A stretch of DNA of 48,965 bases, from the NCBI GenBank assembly GCA_001464935.1, contig LNEL01000032.1, forward strand, positions 1 through 48,965, read 5' to 3'. Source of the DNA: Gammaproteobacteria bacterium Ga0077536. Lineage in GTDB: Bacteria > Pseudomonadota > Gammaproteobacteria > Ga0077536. The position numbers and the translations under genes were made by a program. Under the pieces are notes generated by a model. It had not been told where the DNA came from. It worked only from the letters and a program-made list of their open reading frames with translations, and did no database searches. The number at the start of each line of letters is the position of its first letter. Position 1 is the stretch's first letter. Shown here one piece after another: positions 25,495 through 33,081 of this stretch.

Positions 25495-28266
25495 ATGACT
25501 GACGAAGCGGCGGCCCGGCTGCGCGATCGCCAGCGCAGTGCGTACGAAACGCTGCTAGTGCTGACCTCCGACATTGGCGTCTTTGCGGGCATCGCGCGCG
25601 CGGTGGCCACCGGGCTCAGCTGCCGGGGCGCGGGCGTGGCGCGCTGGGCCGGCCCTGACACCCCGCTGACTGCTCTGGGTCTGTGGTTCGACGGCGAACC
25701 CCTGCCAGCCTTCGAGTCCGCGCTGCCGACAAAGGCTCCGCAAGCAGACGAACTCCGTCTGCCGCCCCCGTTCGATGCCGGCCGTCACCGCGATCGCCTC
25801 GTGATCCCGCTGAACGACAACCAAGGCCAGCCAATCGGGCTGCTGTTCGCCGTCGACGACGCACTTCCGCACGACGATCCCGATCTGCAACATCTGCTGA
25901 AAATCGCCTCTGCGTGCGCGCGGACCGAACTGATGCGCGAAGCGTCGGCCGCGAGGAATCGCGAAAACGATGACGAACAGCGGATGCGCTTCGCGCTCGA
26001 AGCGGGCGCGTTGGGGCTGTGGGAATGGGATGTCGAGACCGACACCTATGTGGTGAACGAGCGCTGGGCGGAAATCCGCGGCTACAAGGCCGGCGAGGTG
26101 CACCCGAACTACACCGACTGGCATCCCGACGAACAGGAACGCCTGCAGCCCATCGTCGATGCGGTGATGAGCGGACGCATCGACTCCTACGAAATCGACT
26201 ACCGAACCCCCGACCGCGACGGCAACTGGCGTTGGGTCAATGCGCGCACGAAAGTCATCCGGCGCGGACCCGACGGACGGCCACAGCGCATCATCGGCGT
26301 GCAGACCGACATCCACGAGCGGCGGCTCGCCGAGGAGGCGGCGCGCGCCAATGCGCAATGGCTCGAACTCGCCGTCGACGCGACCGAACTCGGGCTGTGG
26401 GACTGGCGCGCGGCCGACGATCGCCTGCTGTGGAGCCCGCGCTGCGCGAGCATGCTCGGTTACACCCAAGACGAACTGCCGCCGACCGCGAAAGCCTGGA
26501 TCGCACTGAACCACCCTGACGATCAAGCGGAAGCCGGGCGTCAGTTCAGATTGCATGTGCGCGGCGACATCCCCCAAATCCGCGTTGAAATCCGCTGTCG
26601 GGCCAGGGACGGACGTTGGGTGTGGATCCTCAGCAACGGCCGCGTGATCGAGCGCGACGCGCAGGGACGCGCCGTACGGGCGGTCGGGACGCACCAGGAC
26701 ATCAGCCAGCTGAAGAACGCGGAACTCGCGCTGCGTGAAAGCGAGGCGCGTCTGCGCACGGTCGTCGACAATTCGCCGATCGGGATCTTTCTGGCCGACA
26801 CCGACGGCAGCATCCTCTATTCCAACCCCGCCATCCTGCGTCTGCACGGGAGCGCCGGGCGCAGCGCGCAGGGGTACGACTGGTTGCGGCTCGTGCACGA
26901 CACCGATCGCGACCGGATCGCCCCGGAGGGCGTCTTCGATGTCGAATGGCGCGCGGCACAGCCGCCGCTGCTCATCCGCGTGCGGGCCTCTGCGATCCAC
27001 GAACAGGCGCGGGTGCTGGGCTTCGCCGGCACGCTCGAGGACATCACCGATCAGCGCGCCGCCGAAGAGCGTGAGCGCGCGCTCGAACGACAGTTGCAGC
27101 AGGCCCAGAAGATCGAGGCGATCGGCACGCTGAGCGGCGGCATCGCGCATGATTTCAACAACAGTCTCGCGACCATCCTCGGCTTCGCGATGCTGGCCCA
27201 GGGACGCCCGACCGATGATCGCAAACTGGCCGGTTATCTCGACACGATCGTGCGGGCGGGCGAGCATTCGCGCGACCTGGTACGCAAGCTGCTGGCCTTC
27301 AGTCGCAGCACGCCGGCCGGCGAGGTCACGACGCTGGACGCCGCGCCGCGCGTGACCGATGCCGTCCACATGCTGAAGGCCGTGATCCCGACGACCATCC
27401 GCATCGACACCGACATCGACGACGATGTGCCACACGTGCGCATCGATGCAACCGATCTGCATCAGCTGATCTTCAACCTCGCACTGAACGCGCGCGATGC
27501 GATCAGCGGCCATGGCGAGATTCGTTTCACGCTGCGCGAGACGCAGGTGACTCAAGCGCGTTGCGCCGCCTGTCACCGCGAGTTCGACGGCCGCTGGATC
27601 GAGCTCGCCATCACGGACACCGGCACGGGCATCGCCGCCGACGATGTGCCGCGAATCTTCGATCCGTTCTATTCGACGAAGGAAGTCGGCATGGGCACCG
27701 GCATGGGCCTGTCGGTGATTCACGGCATCGTCCATCGCGTCGGCGGACACCTGCTCGTCGAATCCACGCCCGGGCGCGGCACCGTGATGCGCGTGCTGTT
27801 GCGCGCAGGGGAACGGCCGCCCCGGATTGCCGCGGCCACGGCTGGCGTGGTCGCGCCATCGGCAGCGGAACGGCGCCCCGGGCGCGTGCTGGTCGTCGAC
27901 GACGAACCGACGATTGTCAGTTTCCTCTGCGAGTGGCTCGAGACCGAAGGGCACATCGGCGAAGGCTTTACCGATCCGGTTGCGGCCCGCGCGTGGGCAG
28001 ATCGCGACGACGTCGAGTTCGACGCGCTGATCACCGACCAGACCATGCCACGCATGACCGGCCTCGAACTCGCCGGCACGCTGCGCCGTCGTCGACCGCA
28101 GCTGCCGGTGATCGTGTGCACGGGATTGGCGGATCGCGTGAGCGCAGAGGATGCGCAGGCACTGGGCATTGCGCAGCTGTGCCTGAAGCCCGTGCCTCTC
28201 CCGGAACTGCAGGCCGTCCTCCGACGCGTGATGCCGGGGACGGCGGGAGCCGGGGCGGACCCGTGA
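25495..28266 (+). CDS. Hybrid PAS sensor histidine kinase with receiver domain
   Basis: A 923-residue cytoplasmic sensor with no membrane helix. Order: a GAF-like N-terminus (1-150), three PAS/PAC domains (about 162-285, 289-410, 415-525), a histidine kinase domain with the H-box GGIAHDFNNSLATILGFA (about 547-565), an ATPase domain with NLALNARDA, DTGTGIA and GMGTGMGLS, and a C-terminal receiver domain (about 797-915) with VVDDEP, the Asp of ITDQTMP and the Lys of LCLKPVP. A CAAC pair sits between the N-box and the DTG motif. A TTG at 25438 with GGGGG upstream is an alternative start. No output regulator is adjacent, so its pathway is unknown. Confidence 0.9.
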   Translation: MTDEAAARLRDRQRSAYETLLVLTSDIGVFAGIARAVATGLSCRGAGVARWAGPDTPLTALGLWFDGEPLPAFESALPTKAPQADELRLPPPFDAGRHRDRLVIPLNDNQGQPIGLLFAVDDALPHDDPDLQHLLKIASACARTELMREASAARNRENDDEQRMRFALEAGALGLWEWDVETDTYVVNERWAEIRGYKAGEVHPNYTDWHPDEQERLQPIVDAVMSGRIDSYEIDYRTPDRDGNWRWVNARTKVIRRGPDGRPQRIIGVQTDIHERRLAEEAARANAQWLELAVDATELGLWDWRAADDRLLWSPRCASMLGYTQDELPPTAKAWIALNHPDDQAEAGRQFRLHVRGDIPQIRVEIRCRARDGRWVWILSNGRVIERDAQGRAVRAVGTHQDISQLKNAELALRESEARLRTVVDNSPIGIFLADTDGSILYSNPAILRLHGSAGRSAQGYDWLRLVHDTDRDRIAPEGVFDVEWRAAQPPLLIRVRASAIHEQARVLGFAGTLEDITDQRAAEERERALERQLQQAQKIEAIGTLSGGIAHDFNNSLATILGFAMLAQGRPTDDRKLAGYLDTIVRAGEHSRDLVRKLLAFSRSTPAGEVTTLDAAPRVTDAVHMLKAVIPTTIRIDTDIDDDVPHVRIDATDLHQLIFNLALNARDAISGHGEIRFTLRETQVTQARCAACHREFDGRWIELAITDTGTGIAADDVPRIFDPFYSTKEVGMGTGMGLSVIHGIVHRVGGHLLVESTPGRGTVMRVLLRAGERPPRIAAATAGVVAPSAAERRPGRVLVVDDEPTIVSFLCEWLETEGHIGEGFTDPVAARAWADRDDVEFDALITDQTMPRMTGLELAGTLRRRRPQLPVIVCTGLADRVSAEDAQALGIAQLCLKPVPLPELQAVLRRVMPGTAGAGADP

Positions 28267-28291
28267 GGCGCGCCGTCAGCCGACGCCGCGC

Positions 28292-29905
28292 TCAGGCGAA
28301 ACTGAATCCCTCGTAGCCTTTTTCGGCGACTTCCGCGCACAGTTGGCGATAAGTGCCGAAGCCGCCGATGTAGGGCATGAACACGCGCGGCTTGCCCGGA
28401 ATATTGGCTCCCATGTACCAGGAATCAGTGTGCGGGAAGAGCGTGGCATCGGCGAGTTCCTTGACGTGCGCGACCCAGGCGGCTTCCGCCTCGGCTGTCG
28501 GCTCGATCGTCGACTGGCCCAGTTCGCGCATGTGCGTGATGCAGTCGAAGATCCAGTCGACATGCTGTTCGATCGAGGTCGGCATGTTGCCGAGCACCGA
28601 GGGACTGCCGGGCCCTGTGACCATGAAGAGATTCGGAAAGCCGCGCGTGCACACACCGAGGTAGGTCTGCGGACCCGCGGTCCACTTCGCCGCGAGCGTC
28701 TCGCCGCCGCGACCGCGGATGCCGACGCGCGTCAGCGGGCCGGTGAGGGCATCGAAACCCGTCGCAAAGACGATCGCATCCAGCTCATGCACACGCTCGC
28801 GGGTGCGAATGCCCGTCGCGACGATCTCCTCGATCGGCGTTTCGCGCAGGTCGACGAGCGACACGTTGTCGCGATTGAAGGTTTCGAAGTAGCCAGCATC
28901 GAGCGGCAGCCGCTTGGTGCCGATGGGGTAGCCGCTGGGCGTCAGCTTGCGCGCGACCTCGGGATCCTTGACGACTGCCTGGATCTTCTCACGCACGAAA
29001 TCCGCCGCCAGCGCGTTGGCCTGCGGGTCGACCAGCAGATCGCGGAAGCTGCCGAACATCCATTCGAAGCCGCCCTTCTCCCAGTCCGCCTCGAACTGGC
29101 GTCGCAGCGCCGCCTGGTCGACTTTCAGGGCTTCGGCGTCTTTCCAGTCATAGGGCTGTCCGATCGATGACCAGCGGCAGGTTTCGCGAATCTCGCGAAT
29201 GTTGCGCTTCAGCGTTTCGACTTCTTCACGCGACAGCGCGCGATTGCGCGCGGGCACGCTGAAGTTCGGCGTGCGCTGAAACACGGTCAGGTGACTGGCC
29301 TGCTTCGCGATCACGGGGATCGACTGGATGCCGGAGGACCCGGTGCCGATCACGCCGACGCGCTTGCCGGTGAAATCCACGCCTTCATGCGGCCACTCGC
29401 CGGTGTGATACCAGGCACCTTTGAACTGCCCGAGACCGGGAATCTTCGGCACCTGGGCGGCGGACAGACAGCCGACGGCCGTGATCAGGAATCTGGCGCT
29501 GATCTGCTCGCCGTGCTCGGTCTCCACGTGCCAGCGGGCAGTGGCTTCGTCATACGCGGCGCCGGTCACGCGCGTGTTGAAAGCGAAGGACGGCTTGAGG
29601 TCGAAGCGCTCCGCGACATGTTCTAGATAGCTCAGGATCTCCGGCTGTTCGGGAAAGCGGCGGCTCCAGGTCCACTCCTGCTCGAGTTCCCGGGAGAACG
29701 TGAACGAGTACACCCAGCTCTCCGAGTCCGAACTCGCGCCCGGGTAGCGATTCCAGTACCAGGTGCCGCCGACCCCGCCGCCGCGTTCGAACGCGCGATG
29801 AGTCAGCCCCATCTGCTTCAGACGGTACACGGTATAGAGACCGGCGAAGCCGGCACCGATGACCACTGCATCAACTTCCTGGGGGGCGGGCCTGACAGCT
29901 GACAT
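28292..29905 (-). CDS. Flavin monooxygenase of the Baeyer-Villiger type
   Basis: A 537-residue FAD/NADPH enzyme. The first dinucleotide motif is VVIGAGFAGLY (about residues 14-24) and the second is VIGTGSSGIQ (about 185-195). Between them FKGAWYHTGEWP matches the Baeyer-Villiger fingerprint FxGxxxHTxxWP. GGTWYWNRYPGASSDSESW is also typical. These enzymes insert oxygen next to a ketone to give esters or lactones, and often act on cyclic ketones or steroids. GGAGAG precedes the ATG. The gene is convergent with the histidine kinase gene and has no esterase or alcohol dehydrogenase beside it, so the substrate cannot be inferred. Confidence 0.92.
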   Translation of the reverse strand: MSAVRPAPQEVDAVVIGAGFAGLYTVYRLKQMGLTHRAFERGGGVGGTWYWNRYPGASSDSESWVYSFTFSRELEQEWTWSRRFPEQPEILSYLEHVAERFDLKPSFAFNTRVTGAAYDEATARWHVETEHGEQISARFLITAVGCLSAAQVPKIPGLGQFKGAWYHTGEWPHEGVDFTGKRVGVIGTGSSGIQSIPVIAKQASHLTVFQRTPNFSVPARNRALSREEVETLKRNIREIRETCRWSSIGQPYDWKDAEALKVDQAALRRQFEADWEKGGFEWMFGSFRDLLVDPQANALAADFVREKIQAVVKDPEVARKLTPSGYPIGTKRLPLDAGYFETFNRDNVSLVDLRETPIEEIVATGIRTRERVHELDAIVFATGFDALTGPLTRVGIRGRGGETLAAKWTAGPQTYLGVCTRGFPNLFMVTGPGSPSVLGNMPTSIEQHVDWIFDCITHMRELGQSTIEPTAEAEAAWVAHVKELADATLFPHTDSWYMGANIPGKPRVFMPYIGGFGTYRQLCAEVAEKGYEGFSFA

Positions 29906-30252
29906 GTCGCATTTCTCTCCGTAAGGGACTCGATGGGTGCGTCGCGGACGGGCGGGTTCGCGGACGCCGGCAATGCCCGATTCTAGTGGATCTCACGAGC
30001 GCGGCGGCAGTCGGCGGGCAGACGGCATGGCAGCCGGCGTCGCGTGCCCCGGCCCGGGTCGGCAGGGCCATCCCACGCGGCGGCCTTGGCTCGGCCGGCG
30101 GACTCGCGTGTGGACTGCAGGTCTGGTGAGCGCCAGAAAAAGCACCTGCCGGACAGATTGTTCGTTCTCGTACAGACCACGCGCACTCGCGCCCGCATCC
30201 TAGTCACGCACGAAAGGCAGTAGCCACCGACATCAATCATCAGGAGTACGAC
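29906..30252. other. Divergent intergenic stretch
   Basis: This lies between the minus-strand monooxygenase and the plus-strand Met-rich protein, so it must hold both promoters. The monooxygenase ribosome binding site is at its left edge and AGGAG for the Met-rich protein is at its right edge. I found no convincing -35/-10 pair, no long hairpin and no gene. Confidence 0.5.
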
Positions 30253-30711
30253 ATGCGTACGAAAATTCTCATTTGCTCAATGGTGCTGGCGACAATGCCA
30301 GCCCTGGCGCAGAACTCAGGCGACAAGCCGGGGACAGCGTCACCGCAGGAACAGCAGGGCAACGCGATGCAGGGCTCGGAGAGCATGCACACGATGCAGG
30401 ATGCCGCGACGAAAGCTGACGCCATGCCCGCCAAGGGCGGGATGTCGAGTCGGCACGAGGAAATGACCAAGCAGGCGCGAACCGACATGGAGGCCATGCG
30501 CGCGCAGCTGAAGAAAATGCGCGATCAGACAGCCGGGATTTCCGATCAGTCGCGCCAGCAGGACATGCAGCTCAACAATGACATGTGGCAGTCCCTGATC
30601 GACCACATGGACCGGCACATGACGAAGATGGCTGAGATGATGGACTCGAAGCACAACGGACAGCCCGCCGGCGGCGACGATGCGCGAGGCAAGGGACATT
30701 ATTCTCAGTAA
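30253..30711 (+). CDS. Met-rich periplasmic helical protein of unknown function
   Basis: A 152-residue protein. It has a clear signal peptide cut after residue 19 (LATMPALA). By hand count the mature chain of about 133 residues has 16 methionines and six histidines, many in HM, MxxM and DRHM settings, and a long charged helical stretch (about residues 65-132). Such composition fits a copper- or silver-binding periplasmic protein or a Spy/CpxP-like chaperone, but I see no defining family motif, so this is inference. AGGAG lies seven bases upstream of the ATG. It is probably transcribed alone. Confidence 0.78.
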   Translation: MRTKILICSMVLATMPALAQNSGDKPGTASPQEQQGNAMQGSESMHTMQDAATKADAMPAKGGMSSRHEEMTKQARTDMEAMRAQLKKMRDQTAGISDQSRQQDMQLNNDMWQSLIDHMDRHMTKMAEMMDSKHNGQPAGGDDARGKGHYSQ

Positions 30712-31095
30712 AGCGACAGCGTCGCGAGTCGCCACGGTACGGACTCACGCCGTTCTCACGGGCCTCCGGCGTCGAACCGCCGTCCACGGGGTGGAGACCG
30801 ACCGTGGGCAGCGGTGCGTGGCTCTGGTGTGTGGCGGGATGCGACGTGAGGCGCCGGCAGTTGGCGACGCCCACGCGATTGACGAGCCTTGTCGAGGGCG
30901 AAGCCGCCTGGTAGGAATGGACAGTCCCCGGGAGCCGCTTTCACCCCTGCCACGAGCAGTTGAAAAAGCGCGTGGGAGACGGACGACAGCGCTGGCGCGC
31001 CCGAAGCCCCTGCGCCCGGCGGCATCAACCGATTCGGGACAGCGGGCAGGCGGCCGCAATGGTCGCGTGTCCGTGACTGCTCTGGGGAATTGGGA
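30712..31095. other. Gene-free stretch between Met-rich protein and tRNA-Thr
   Basis: Nothing convincing is seen here. A short GCGAC/GTCGC hairpin follows the stop at 30711 but has no T-run. Open frames in this stretch have no ribosome binding site or family pattern. It is longer than usual for this dense genome and could hide a small RNA, but I have no direct sign of one. Confidence 0.4.
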
Positions 31096-31171
<76 letters not shown>

Positions 31172-31190
31172 GTGTTCAGGACGGGCGCGC

Positions 31191-31196
31191 ATGATA
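31191..31196 (-). promoter_or_regulatory. -10 box candidate for tRNA-Thr
   Basis: TATCAT on the minus strand, 19 bases before the tRNA 5' end and followed by a GC-rich stretch (GCGCGCCC) as in stringently controlled stable-RNA promoters. No good -35 box was found. Confidence 0.35.
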
Positions 31197-31232
31197 ACCG
31201 AAAGTCGGCCTCAGGCCAGCCCACCCCGCTTC

Positions 31233-31682
31233 TCAGGTGGCAGGCGTGGGCCCGTTGCGAACGCGGATCACGACATCGACCGCCTCGGTCATGGTGCCGG
31301 GCGGCGGCGCCGGCAGTGTCTCCAGGGTGGGCAGCGGACCGTCACCGTCGGTGAGGACCCCGGTGTCGACGTTGAAGAAGTGGTAATGAGGTGAGGTGTT
31401 CGAGTCGTAGAACACGCGGGTCGAATCGACGCTGACCTGCGAGAGCAGGCCGCGCTCCCGAAACAGGCCGAGCGTGTTGTAGACGGTGGCCTTGGACACC
31501 GGACGGCCGTTGCCCGCGACGCGCGCGATCACCTGCTCGGCCGAGAGATGCACGTCGCCGCACAGAAAAACACTTGCGATTTCAATTCTTTGGGGTGTCG
31601 GCTGTATGCCGTGCGCCAGCAGCTGGCGAGAGATTTCGAGGGTAGCCGCAGCTTTTGGCGGCGAACTGTGCGGCGCTGACAT
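31233..31682 (-). CDS. Fur-family regulator, Irr-like
   Basis: A 149-residue Fur-family DNA-binding protein. The winged helix includes GIQPTPQRIEIASVFL and the recognition helix SKATVYNTLGLFRERGLL. The sensor part has VFYDSNTSPHYHFFNVDTG, closest to the FDTNTS-HHHF segment that I recall in the iron regulator Irr. The usual CxxC structural zinc pairs are absent. The ATG at 31682 has no ribosome binding site and lies seven bases after a TATACT -10 box, so the transcript may be leaderless. An upstream in-frame TTG at 31724 would include the promoter palindrome. It probably responds to iron, haem or peroxide and represses itself. Confidence 0.85.
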   Translation of the reverse strand: MSAPHSSPPKAAATLEISRQLLAHGIQPTPQRIEIASVFLCGDVHLSAEQVIARVAGNGRPVSKATVYNTLGLFRERGLLSQVSVDSTRVFYDSNTSPHYHFFNVDTGVLTDGDGPLPTLETLPAPPPGTMTEAVDVVIRVRNGPTPAT

Positions 31683-31689
31683 GCGGCGA

Positions 31690-31717
31690 AGTATACGCAG
31701 CGTCTGGACTCTGTCCA
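31690..31717 (-). promoter_or_regulatory. Sigma-70 promoter of the Fur/Irr-like gene
   Basis: On the minus strand TGGACA (31717-31712) and TATACT (31695-31690) are 16 bases apart; each box matches five of six consensus bases. The A of the ATG at 31682 falls at the expected transcript start. Confidence 0.6.
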
Positions 31718-31720
31718 GAC
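31702..31720. promoter_or_regulatory. Palindromic operator over the regulator promoter
   Basis: GTCTGGACTCTGTCCAGAC is a perfect 8-bp inverted repeat with a 3-base centre. It covers the -35 box and part of the spacer of the Fur/Irr-like promoter, as expected for an autorepressor site. Confidence 0.6.
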
Positions 31721-31754
31721 TCAATGCGACTGACTTTCATTCAGACAACGAGCC

Positions 31755-31770
31755 TGTGCAGTGCGTCACA
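31755..31770. promoter_or_regulatory. CRP/Vfr-like binding site
   Basis: TGTGCAGTGCGTCACA matches nine of the ten defined bases of TGTGA-N6-TCACA. It lies between the regulator gene and fimT. Vfr, the Pseudomonas CRP homologue, is a known activator of type IV pilus functions. Confidence 0.4.
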
Positions 31771-31876
31771 GTTCGCTCGCCCCCGTCTCCGGACCGCCAT
31801 CCGCTCATCGGGCAGGACCTACCGCTCGCCGGTTTCGACCGTGAAGACCGTTCCCCGGCTCACCATACTTCGCCGC

Positions 31877-32494
31877 ATGAAAAAGTCAGCAGGCTTCACG
31901 ATCATCGAACTGATGATCACCATCGTCGTGCTCGGCATCGCGCTCGCGTTCGCGGTGCCGAACATGCAGCAGTTCATCATGAGCAACCGGTTGACGTCCC
32001 AGCTCAACCTGCTGGCCTCGAACCTCGCGCTGGCGCGCAATGAAGCGGTCAAGCAGAACGCCCGCGTCATCATCTGCGCGACCACCGATGGCGAAAGCTG
32101 TGCGGACGAGGGAGCGAGCTGGGAAGACGGCTGGATCGTTTTCGTCGATCGCGACAGCGACCTGACCCCTGGCGATCTCGATGAAGCCGCCTGTGCCGAA
32201 GGCGCGACGGAAGGCGACTGCCTGCTGATCAACCAGTCGGCGCTCAGCGGCCCCAACGTGCTGACGCCGGGCGACGGCATTCCGGGCCTGCTGAGTTACG
32301 ACGGCAGCGGCGCCGCCTTCTGCAGTGCCGACGCCGATGCCGCCAATGAACCCTGCGATTCCTCCGATACCTTTTTCACGCTGTGCGACCCCCGCGGCGC
32401 GGCGCACGCCCGCGCGCTGGCCATCAGTAATACCGGGCGCACGTCGATATTGACCAAGGCCCCCAACGGCGACGCCCTGAGCTGCGGAGAATGA
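31877..32494 (+). CDS. fimT: Minor pseudopilin FimT/FimU (GspH type)
   Basis: A 205-residue minor type IV pilin. The prepilin site is MKKSAG then FTIIELMITIVVLGIALAFAVP, with Phe at +1 and Glu at +5 after cleavage by PilD. The C-terminal domain is of the GspH/FimT type and unusually rich in cysteine (about nine) and in Asp and Glu. It primes pilus assembly in the inner membrane and may bind DNA, as some FimT proteins do. It is the first gene of the fimT-pilV-pilW-pilX-pilY1-pilE operon. The start lies inside the right arm of the inverted repeat and has no ribosome binding site. Its stop overlaps pilV as ATGA. Confidence 0.88.
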   Translation: MKKSAGFTIIELMITIVVLGIALAFAVPNMQQFIMSNRLTSQLNLLASNLALARNEAVKQNARVIICATTDGESCADEGASWEDGWIVFVDRDSDLTPGDLDEAACAEGATEGDCLLINQSALSGPNVLTPGDGIPGLLSYDGSGAAFCSADADAANEPCDSSDTFFTLCDPRGAAHARALAISNTGRTSILTKAPNGDALSCGE

Positions 32495-33081
32495 GAGTGA
32501 GCAAGTCCCCCGTCACGCGCCAGCGCGGATTCACGCTGCTCGAAGTCCTCATTGCGGTGGTGGTGTTCGCCATCGGCCTGCTCGGCATCGCCGGCCTCCA
32601 GGTGGCCGGCATGCGCTACACGCACGGCTCGCAACTGCGCGCAGTGGCCACGATGCAGGCTGAGAACATGGCCGAACGCATTCGCGCGAATCGTGCCGGC
32701 GCGCGCGACGGCCACTACAACGTGACCGGCGCGATGCCGACCGCCTATCCCGTCGATTGCGCCACCGAAGCCTGCACGACCGCGCAGCTCGCGACCTTTG
32801 ACCTCGTGACCTGGAACCAGGGTGACGATGACGACCGGCCGGACGCCGCCAATGCCGAGGTGCTGCCCAGTGGCGACGGCGTCGTCTGCATTGATTCGAC
32901 ACCCGATGACGGCGGCCCTGACGACTGGGCCTGCGACGACGAAGGCATCATCTATGCGGTCAAGCTGGTCTGGACCGAACGCACCGTCGGCGCCGACGAC
33001 GCCGGCGAAGACGAAGATGGCGAGGTCGATGCGGAAGCCTCGACGAGCCAGCAATTCCTGTTTGTGAGGGTCGTGCCGTGA
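32491..33081 (+). CDS. pilV: Type IV pilus minor pilin PilV
   Basis: A 196-residue minor pilin. The cleavage site is RQRG then FTLLEVLIAVVVFAIGLLGIAGLQ, with Glu at +5. MAERIRANRAGARDGHY is the conserved segment after the N-terminal helix. The C-terminal half is very acidic (GDDDDRPDAANAEV, DDAGEDEDGEVDAEA). It joins FimU, PilW and PilX in the priming complex at the pilus tip. It overlaps fimT at its start (ATGA) and pilW at its end (GTGA), so all are translated as a coupled set. Confidence 0.9.
   Translation: MRVSKSPVTRQRGFTLLEVLIAVVVFAIGLLGIAGLQVAGMRYTHGSQLRAVATMQAENMAERIRANRAGARDGHYNVTGAMPTAYPVDCATEACTTAQLATFDLVTWNQGDDDDRPDAANAEVLPSGDGVVCIDSTPDDGGPDDWACDDEGIIYAVKLVWTERTVGADDAGEDEDGEVDAEASTSQQFLFVRVVP

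Larger units (their letters stand above)
31680..31879. repeat. 15-bp perfect inverted repeat flanking the regulator/fimT control region
   Basis: CATGCGGCGAAGTAT at 31680-31694 and ATACTTCGCCGCATG at 31865-31879 are exact inverted copies. Each arm contains the start codon of one divergent gene (the Fur/Irr-like gene on the left, fimT on the right) and five bases of its -10 box. The segment between the arms is 170 bases long and holds the -35 box, a palindrome and a CRP-like site. Confidence 0.85.

Noticed and set aside
25555..27954. A 799-codon open frame antisense to the histidine kinase gene
   Set aside because: It lies fully inside a well-supported gene. Long antisense frames are expected at this GC content, and its translation has no family pattern.
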